From Phycisphaera mikurensis NBRC 102666 (GTDB taxonomy: Bacteria; Planctomycetota; Phycisphaerae; Phycisphaerales; SM1A02), in assembly GCA_945878575.1 (NCBI GenBank), contig CAMDUB010000155.1:1-41881 (forward strand): a stretch of 41,881 bases of DNA, given 5' to 3'. Of the stretch, positions 37,801-41,881 are shown piece by piece. Under the pieces are notes generated by a model. The model ran no database searches, had not been told where the DNA came from, and saw only the letters and a program-made list of their open reading frames with translations. Made by a program: the position numbers and the translations under genes. Each line of letters starts with the position of its first letter. Position 1 is the stretch's first letter.

Positions 37801-39867
37801 GTCGTGGACCTGCTTGTAGACGCGGACGGTCTGGGAGATCTGGAACGGCTTCAGGTCATGGAAGCGGGTGCGGACCGGCGACCACGTTCCCGATGAGTCC
37901 TTGACCTCCTCGCGTACCACCATGGTGCGGCCGGTCGCGGTCGGTCCAGACGGCCACTGCAGGTACTCGTAGGTCTCGCGCATCCCGAGCGTCGCGCCGC
38001 CGCCGGAGCAACCGCAGCCCGTGAGCAGTTCCTGGGCCGTCACGCGGTCGGATGCGTCGTATGACGCGATGAATTTGCTCGCAAGGTCTCGGACCGTGAC
38101 GTTGGTCCCGCCGTCTGTGAAGCAGACGGCCGCATCGGCCATCGACAGCAGGCTGTCCGCGTAGTTCTTGACCCTGTTCCAGGCGGGCGTGCCGGTGGAG
38201 TTGTTCCGCTGCGCCGCGAATTCGATCTGCTGCGGGGCAATCACGGCCTTCAGCTGGTGCGCCTTGCCGAGGGATCCTGATTCGCCGCTGTGGTAGCGGT
38301 ACTGCGTTGCGACGATGTGCCAGAGCTGGTTGGTCGCGGACTGGTCCTCGCTCCGGTCGACGGGTTGCCAGACCTGCACCTGGATCAGGTCACCGTCCGT
38401 GCCCACGTCCGAGGAGTGGCCCGCACCGGGGGTGAAGTAGGTGTAGGAGACGCGCGAGACGGTCTGCAGCGTCCCGCCGGAGCCCCTGCGCTTCACGTCG
38501 ACCGTTGCGACCTGGCCGGCACTGGTCCACGCAAAGTCGATGACGGTCGCGGCGGTGGACTCGCTCTGCGAGTCGACGAGGATCTTCGTGAGTTTCGGTC
38601 GCTGAAGCGCCGTGTCCACCTGCCAGACGAAGTGCCGGATGTGTCCGTAGAGATCGCGCTGCTCAAGCGGAAGGCCCATGGTGCCGAGCTGGTTGCTCAT
38701 GCGTCGGTCGTAGTCCGTCGAGCCGATCCCGGGATCCGTCAGGCGCCAGACGTCGATGCTGTCCCCGCCGATCTGGAGCGTGGTGCTCGTGATGAACTGC
38801 GCGGTGCCCCCGCTCGGCTTCCACGTGCCCGCGTTGTCGTAGTCGAATCGGGTCGTGCCGGCCGGGGTGCTGAGCGCGATGAATGGCGGTGGTGTCGTGC
38901 CCTGGTCCTGGTATCCGTCGATGTAGAGGCACTGCGTGACGTTGAGGGCCCAGTGCCAGCCGGAGAACCGGGGAAGCCCCAGGTTTGTGTCAGTGCCGGC
39001 CGAGGAGGTCGAGACCTGGCTCGAGTAGCTCCGGCTCAGCATGAAGTCGGGACCGGGCAGCGGCACCACGAGGTCGGTTGCGGACTCGAGCTTGTATCCC
39101 GTCGACAGGTCCACCGGGTGGCTGGTCGTGGTCGGGACGCCGGGGCCGCAGGTGATGTCCTTGTATCCGGAGGCGCCGCAGGATCCCTGGCCCGCGCCGC
39201 CGGCCCCAGGAAGCATCGACCAGTTCCCGGCGCCGGAGGAGTAGCCGGGGCAATTGAGCCCCATGCACGGCGGCGGTCCCGGATTGGATGGCGGCATTCC
39301 GCCGACCGGCAGGTCCGAGGACAGTCCGCATCCCATCCCGGCACAGATGGGGTCGCTCGGCACGGGTCCCGGCGGGCTCGGCGGGAAGCTCGGGCTTCCC
39401 CCGCAGAAGAGCCCCATGCAAGGCGTGCCCGGAGAGGTTCCTGCTCCCGAGGGCGCGATCGGGTCGAGCAGGAGTCCGCAGCTCAACCCCGCACACATCG
39501 GCGGTCCCGCGGGCGCGCTCGGCGCGGGCGTGATCGCCGGCGTCAGGTCGCCGCAGCCGAGGCCCGCGCAGTGGACCGCCGGCTTCACCGGCTCCATCGG
39601 CGGGTAGTTGATCGGCGGTGCGCAGTTCAGCCCCGCGCAGTAAGCAAGCGGAGCGGTTGGCGTGGTCGCAGGCTGTTCGGTGAACTCCGGCGCGGGCAGC
39701 AGCAGAACCGGACCGAATGGAAGCGGGCTCGGCTGGCGCGCTGGACGCGGGTCCATCGCCGCGATCGCGAGTGCGGAACAGGCGTTCAGCAGCGCGACGC
39801 ACGCCGCGAGGCGTGCCCCAGCAGGAACGGAGCTCTGGCCAGGGCGCACGTTTCCGGAGTGGTCCAT
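31816..39867 (-). CDS. Giant secreted RHS protein with HINT and C-terminal TNT (NAD glycohydrolase) toxin
   Basis: 2683 residues from ATG 39867, which has GGAGG 8 nt before it (ATG 39882 is in frame but weaker). Signal peptide ~15-38. Residues 77-206 hold six C-[AM]-G-[LM]-x-C motifs in Pro-rich sequence. From ~250 (HPVDLSTGYKLESATDLVVP) the DUF6531-like start and YD repeats form the RHS cage. The core end reads VEYDPYGQAQHHW, an EF-hand-like loop (DLDRDGTVTLPEA), VRFRHFDPTPGVQRWLERDP. Then come a Gly/Ala hydrophobic pre-toxin region and a HINT domain from CFLAGTLV (~2397; codon 32677-32679) through TGEHPFLV to GVVVHN (32155). Cleavage there would free a 112-residue TNT toxin: WPPNNGFHYG, GHLIDRFG, GTPYAARSLRPG, YHRYEVLRPIEVW, WFNQPGGGIQYELP. 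TNT toxins destroy NAD+. Confidence 0.9.
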   Translation of the reverse strand: MDHSGNVRPGQSSVPAGARLAACVALLNACSALAIAAMDPRPARQPSPLPFGPVLLLPAPEFTEQPATTPTAPLAYCAGLNCAPPINYPPMEPVKPAVHCAGLGCGDLTPAITPAPSAPAGPPMCAGLSCGLLLDPIAPSGAGTSPGTPCMGLFCGGSPSFPPSPPGPVPSDPICAGMGCGLSSDLPVGGMPPSNPGPPPCMGLNCPGYSSGAGNWSMLPGAGGAGQGSCGASGYKDITCGPGVPTTTSHPVDLSTGYKLESATDLVVPLPGPDFMLSRSYSSQVSTSSAGTDTNLGLPRFSGWHWALNVTQCLYIDGYQDQGTTPPPFIALSTPAGTTRFDYDNAGTWKPSGGTAQFITSTTLQIGGDSIDVWRLTDPGIGSTDYDRRMSNQLGTMGLPLEQRDLYGHIRHFVWQVDTALQRPKLTKILVDSQSESTAATVIDFAWTSAGQVATVDVKRRGSGGTLQTVSRVSYTYFTPGAGHSSDVGTDGDLIQVQVWQPVDRSEDQSATNQLWHIVATQYRYHSGESGSLGKAHQLKAVIAPQQIEFAAQRNNSTGTPAWNRVKNYADSLLSMADAAVCFTDGGTNVTVRDLASKFIASYDASDRVTAQELLTGCGCSGGGATLGMRETYEYLQWPSGPTATGRTMVVREEVKDSSGTWSPVRTRFHDLKPFQISQTVRVYKQVHDAIGLGNGASGPYWVTRYDYSTTNTPPRAMTATYGPDAISAYTPAAGGSTPTPPTSTISTSGGAHFEYTYTPDGRLATVSIVRQGTTPATSILLRNTYDGTRPWLATRSELATAEGMTAADMSSTAFADRVQKTEFSYGFRTTGNPDAVAWMQARFEAETTAENGPGGDYFSHTLFDASGFPVFQRLADDSLVKRTFDPATGATRSIQSNAPSTGISSMERPIPSGGEFSWSGRNASGGSMTWTMTHDAAGRVRTLTMPGGAVNRYTRELRAFNSHLSSGDGRPGILYFTLVGLPYEFLDKGDVQVFVSPASVTWSDAAGVLVGACDYRASAKEDQYGQIFKGWPYGMASTPVARRAVETAVTGQVKSTTVWHDMAGNGDGAGRYTTTYAYDSEGRLRQTVAPNRTIRRTTYDALGRVSETSQGSFALGGDPDAATTYTTSLVRYDGATGSTLTVGNGLVTTTIAYTGETSPASRTTNYLYDWRGRLAAVNGPVAPYAVVGYDNLGRVTEAASLNAPISAPVAPSADSVAATRLSFASSAYSQRGMRYRTRIALVPTSTDLDSPTYNDFVESHEWYDPAGRIVGSWSPSGPMVKNSIDGLGRASATYVVDRGTDPLPGAPGNYAAVFDRATFTAVLTNHVVLEQTFPQFRSGSGFLDLVKHQARVHTLADTVTGSIDGATKSVTTWTAVEYDTAGRTVRHLDFGTNLTAGFNGGGLAPTASGTPLTWSGNVVPLVEGVEYDELGRAYLTVVPRDSGTPLRTRNYFDATGAIVGTIANWDGTASLQWNASTGRLELQGADPKMPDQNQAESVRARITEATPAIDQIAYTFAQVGGVWTQKFQTTRTLFGVSNGTGSGDSRISSNDLVAALAYPDATTGAPSATDRHIFAYDRQGMMRWKKDQRGVEHTFTFDAGGRIVNDEATGGDTATDDWADAVAIAYDANGRLATIKTIKRGITAIPDEIGTEAGIPRSTVTPPATTDTILNAVGLRYSAIGLPEAFDQNPLGELTYSGTTPVGTTKRVGSGYELAKLADGNWIRSTGTTYPGGQALNVGYGTTGVGNRISRPQSLGFAGATAAVEYQFLGVATPVVTSYPVPGVRLDRSMAEAGTQADGQYPSMDAFGRVTRQLWVDSGYAPGSVSGFANKPAIVDTTYAYTRLGGLTGKLDARPGATMLAQHAYTLDGLLRLLGDQRGSAAFPSTQAKPGSEDFTYDFIGNIPSTRTDTSTAGTFATGSTDASTSTFDLVNQVTGGSFIPLGGTPQSIGFTWDAGGNLRERGIAGAPGTTWRYKHDRWGRLTQVDLVNGTTAQPALRAQYSGLGMRCVVDRAPDSWVPPAAPTISQRRLGYFNQNWQLLEEYIDNDLPLATSITDIDQVEQLVWGMRYVDDLVLRRVTANFAGGTDTDFTDAGDRAGDQFLNDTQFSVVAVIDNAGALLERVEYDPYGQAQHHWPEGITGAVGGGVTSADATAASGAVGKSIGQTGYLADADLDRDGTVTLPEANAIGAKVGTAGIPAGRISAYGNTVGWCGYRFNAGPNLGTVRFRHFDPTPGVQRWLERDPAGYMDGASLYSYLEQRPTMGADPRGLFGNVAAGALVGGLIGGIAAAINGEDILVGAARGGVVGAIAGATFGASIAIAGGVESTSALIAAGVISGMAGTGADTLVTEGRVPTARELAVGGAVGGVLGGAFGVASKLVGRIGRNSGGARGGAACFLAGTLVLTASPEIAVPIESLRAGDVVASVDPVTGEATTAVIDATCVHPFEGTVYDITVATGEAAGADETRLSVTGEHPFLVARAGAHAPSLDSRAAPEAVSRAERLETIDDCWVAARDLAEGDAVRTMSSQGVAGTATITKIGSRHAVIPVYNLTVRGTSRYLVGGCGVVVHNKGGEGAVTAWPPNNGFHYGIASRRSLPSGHLIDRFGPESGRFASPVGTPYAARSLRPGVVPPYHRYEVLRPIEVWEGTATPWFNQPGGGIQYELPMSVRQLVERGCLREIIP
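32155..32679 (-). other. HINT (intein-like) autoprocessing domain in the RHS protein
   Basis: It starts at the nucleophile Cys of ACFLAGTLVL and ends at the His-Asn of GVVVHN. The middle carries TGEHPFLV, the block-B His. All splice-type residues expected for self-cleavage are present. Cleavage after Asn would release the TNT domain encoded at 31819-32154. Confidence 0.75.
39250..39639 (-). repeat. Six-fold C-[AM]-G-[LM]-x-C repeat region in the RHS N-terminus
   Basis: The motifs CAGLNC, CAGLGC, CAGLSC, CMGLFC, CAGMGC and CMGLNC begin at residues 77, 100, 125, 150, 175 and 201, spaced 23-26 residues apart. They lie in proline-rich linkers between the signal peptide and the RHS cage. Confidence 0.85.
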
Positions 39868-40334
39868 CGTCGAAGCCTCCATGCATGGAGGTCATGGTGA
39901 CCCGGCGGCGCCGCAGGACGGACGTGCCGGGCACGGCGCCCGGTACGAGGATTCCGCCAACCGCGAGACCGACGGGCCCCCCGGGGAACGCGAGGTGCCC
40001 TCGCGGCCCGATGAGCCTCCACCCCGTCACCGTCTGGCTGGCGGAGATGTGACCGGGCAAGTGGCGGGAATGTGCGAAATTCCTGGTGTGGGGACCAGGC
40101 AGCGCATGTCAAGCCACTGGGGTCGGGCGCCAGGGGACGACCTCGAGGCGGATCGGGGCGGGCGGGACCAGGCTTGGGGCGATCTAACTCGCAAGTATCA
40201 CTCATCTGCACTCTGGTCAGGCCGCTGCGTCCGTGCATGGGGATGTGCTTTCTCACCCGCTATCAACGGGCGGGTGGCATCTTTCTACATCAGCAGGTAG
40301 GGCAGATTTGTCGCAGCGACTTTGACCCCACAGC
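39868..40334. other. Intergenic region upstream of the RHS gene
   Basis: It holds the RHS promoter region and, at 40232-40297, repeat R3 copy 2. GATGTGACCGG (40045-40055) resembles the left edge of R1 but the match does not extend. No gene was recognised; the open frames here are composition artefacts. Confidence 0.5.
40232..40297. repeat. Dispersed repeat R3, copy 2
   Basis: CGTGCATGGGGATGTGCTTT, then CGCTATCAACGGGCGGGTGG and CTACATCAGCAGG, matching 5620-5688. It lies 38 nt beyond the stop of the DUF5677-like gene. Confidence 0.65.
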
Positions 40335-41663
40335 TCACGCCGTTGGCTCGTCCTCGTCAGACGCTGAAGGTGCGTTGCCAAGGTCTCGCAACGCCGCGCC
40401 GATGGGACGCGCGGACTGAGGCAGCCCAAGTGATGCAACGCCCACGTCGATGGCTGCCTGCAACGCCTCAAGCGCCGCCAGCAACACTCCGAGGTAGAGC
40501 GGTGGTTCGGCGAGTGCAGGGAGCCGATGGAACCGATGAAGCGGCTCCTTGCAGTAGCACAGGTTGGCGGACTTGAGGCTTGCCCAGGTCCCGTGAACAT
40601 CGCCGCTGGAGGGTGTGAACACGAGCCGGTAGAGCTTCTCGAGGCCTGCCTTGGTGGCAAGCGTGCGGGTATCCGACTTCGACCATGCTCCGAGCTCGAT
40701 GTTCGTGAGTTCGACCGCGAACCCGCCGAGGGAATCAGCGATGTCGGTGGCCGAGCGTCCCTCCACGCTGGTATCGCCCTCGTGCGTGTCTTGGAGATGC
40801 AACATCAGCAGCTTGTCTTGTCCATCGCCGTAGTCACGAAATGCCTTGTAGTCAGCAGGCGTGCCGCAGCGCACGAGATAGACGAACGTGATCACCGTGT
40901 CCGCGAGACACCTGAGCATGATGCCTGAAGTGTCGCGAGCCCACAGGTTGCAGTCCTCGCAAAGTAGGACGAAGAGCCGAAGGGAACGAGCAAGCAGGCC
41001 GAGCCGGACCTCGTCAAGCGTCGGATCGTAGAGATCGATCTTCGCGCGCCGATTGAGCAGCAAAACGTACTCGCGAGCATCCTTTGCAGCAGACTCGAGG
41101 GCAGAAGCGATCGCAGGGCCATCCGCCTCTGTCGCTGGTGTGCCGCCGGCCAGCGAGAGGAAGAGCGGCTGGCAGAGCGCGAGATTCGTGTTGTGCCGCC
41201 AGAAGTACTTTGGCCAGGCTGCGGGTGTGTATCTAGCCTGCGCCTGGCAGTACATGTTGCCGAACATTCGGCACTGCTGTTCAACGCTTGCTCGCTCAGA
41301 ATCGTTGCAGCCCGTCGGATATCGCTCGAAGAGTTCACCTCCTGCGAACCCCCCAGCGGGGATCCTGATTCGGCGATGCTTGAGCATGCGCGCGACAGAA
41401 AGCGCGCGCACTCGTCCGCAATAGGAGTCCTTGCCGGGGAGCAGCGGCGCCGTGATCGCTCGCAGTCGAGAGATGTCGGTCGAGAGGTCGAGTCGCAATC
41501 GTCCTGCGTCAATTGCGGGCTTCACAAGCCACGCAGCCGGGGACTCGGAGTAGTAGGCGAGGGATGCTCCGAAAGGACCGAGAAAGCACTGGTCGATCAG
41601 ATCGGCATGATCGCGGACAAATCCGTCGCGCACCGCCTCGGGCACGAGCCCGAAATCCGTCAC
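40335..41663 (-). CDS. DUF5677-like protein, start uncertain
   Basis: A 442-residue protein if GTG 41663 is used; no ribosome site precedes it. The frame stays open and protein-like for about 30 further codons upstream (ETGCGTFHALADAIDTAWPA) without a usual start, so the N-terminus may have been lost. The central part, DEVRLGLLARSLRLFVLLCE, CNLWARDTSGIMLRCLADTV, ITFVYLVRCGTPADYKAFRD, resembles DUF5677 proteins (helical, LARS..LF...., R.L.D..I...YL). The later WSKSDTRTLATKAGLEKLYR and FTPSSGDVHGTWASL also fit that family's C-terminal H-x-(S/T) region. The function is unknown. The protein is soluble with no signal peptide. A transposase 3' end lies just upstream. Confidence 0.5.
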   Translation of the reverse strand: MTDFGLVPEAVRDGFVRDHADLIDQCFLGPFGASLAYYSESPAAWLVKPAIDAGRLRLDLSTDISRLRAITAPLLPGKDSYCGRVRALSVARMLKHRRIRIPAGGFAGGELFERYPTGCNDSERASVEQQCRMFGNMYCQAQARYTPAAWPKYFWRHNTNLALCQPLFLSLAGGTPATEADGPAIASALESAAKDAREYVLLLNRRAKIDLYDPTLDEVRLGLLARSLRLFVLLCEDCNLWARDTSGIMLRCLADTVITFVYLVRCGTPADYKAFRDYGDGQDKLLMLHLQDTHEGDTSVEGRSATDIADSLGGFAVELTNIELGAWSKSDTRTLATKAGLEKLYRLVFTPSSGDVHGTWASLKSANLCYCKEPLHRFHRLPALAEPPLYLGVLLAALEALQAAIDVGVASLGLPQSARPIGAALRDLGNAPSASDEDEPTA

Positions 41664-41772
41664 GAGCCCAATGAACGGTGCACTCTCCGATGCTGGCCAG
41701 GCCGTATCAATGGCGTCAGCTAACGCATGGAATGTACCGCATCCAGTTTCTGAGACAAGTTGAAGTTGGTAT
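41664..41772. other. Possible lost 5' end of the DUF5677-like gene
   Basis: This 109-nt stretch continues the frame of the gene at 40335-41663 but has no ATG, GTG or TTG in that frame. It joins directly to transposase sequence at 41773, as expected if an IS had cut the gene's start away. Confidence 0.4.
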
Positions 41773-41881
41773 TCACGCGGCCTCCCCGAGGAGGATGCGT
41801 CGGTGCGCTGCGGGCGTTCGGTAGCCGATCCGCCCGATGATCCAGTGGTTGTTGAAGCGGCGGGCGAAGTCGCGGAGCGCC
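41773..41881 (-). pseudogene. C-terminus of an integrase-type transposase (partial at window edge)
   Basis: The minus-strand frame runs from the window edge to a TGA at 41773-41775 and reads ALRDFARRFNNHWIIGRIGY, RTPAAHRRILLGEAA. This is the typical end of IS3/IS481-type rve transposases (F...(F/Y)N..W...R.GY.TP...R). Whether the rest of the gene is intact lies outside the window. Confidence 0.7.

Noticed and set aside
35704-37896. Plus-strand open frame of 730 codons inside the RHS gene
   Set aside because: Antisense to YD repeats; no recognisable protein features.
1-41881. tRNA genes and CRISPR arrays
   Set aside because: No cloverleaf-like sequence with a T-loop motif and no regularly spaced identical short repeats were seen on reading through the window; a dedicated scan was not possible.

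Overview
This is high-GC bacterial DNA. The gene families point to a planctomycete, perhaps of the Phycisphaerae group: an ECF sigma factor coupled to an HGD-type protein kinase, a giant secreted RHS protein with EF-hand/dockerin-like calcium loops in its core, a secreted DUF6288-like PDZ protein and several lipoproteins. The taxon is inferred from gene content, not proven. No rRNA, tRNA or CRISPR array was seen.

Layout. (a) 1-16.3 kb is a patchwork of small accessory modules, nearly all on the minus strand: a partial DUF6288-like gene, a broken LD-carboxypeptidase, a RelBE/ParDE-type toxin-antitoxin pair (plus strand), two unrelated AbiE-type (type IV) toxin-antitoxin operons, a decayed IS3 element with good terminal inverted repeats, lipoproteins, a transglutaminase-like protein, a possible PD-(D/E)XK protein, and a four-gene signalling operon (secreted protein, zinc-ribbon membrane protein, protein kinase, ECF sigma factor). 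Short repeats lie between these modules. A ~330 bp repeat (R1; copies at 834, 7470 and a fragment at 12684) and a ~50 bp repeat (R2; copies at 2041 and 9415) bracket two different toxin-antitoxin modules in the same order and orientation, as if the modules had moved as R1-module-R2 cassettes. (b) 16.6-19.1 kb is a two-gene unit, a three-TM membrane protein followed by an OLD-family ATPase-TOPRIM nuclease: a candidate defence system. (c) About 19.4-28.2 kb is an integrated mobile element of higher GC. It has a plus-strand run of small genes (DUF6900-like, HARE-HTH, unknowns) meeting a minus-strand run of an orphan ParB-methyltransferase, a primase-polymerase/helicase, an HTH protein, a large serine recombinase, a DUF2924 protein and a small protein. 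Iteron-like repeats lie at 23041-23206. (d) 28.7-30.0 kb is a YfbU-like protein translationally coupled to a putative QxK nuclease, a second candidate defence pair. (e) 30.0-39.9 kb is an RHS polymorphic-toxin locus: a 2683-residue secreted RHS protein ending in a HINT domain and a TNT-type NAD-glycohydrolase toxin, its overlapping two-domain immunity gene, and an orphan RHS C-terminal module whose toxin is gone. (f) 40.3-41.9 kb holds a DUF5677-like gene and the last codons of an integrase-type transposase.

Together the window reads as a defence and competition island. Three toxin-antitoxin modules, two or three candidate anti-phage units and an RHS weapon sit among IS debris and an integrative element. 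The least described signals are the repeat-bracketed toxin-antitoxin cassettes, the YfbU-nuclease pair, the membrane-protein/OLD pair, and a 25-residue-periodic ladder of six C-[AM]-G-[LM]-x-C motifs at the N-terminus of the RHS protein.
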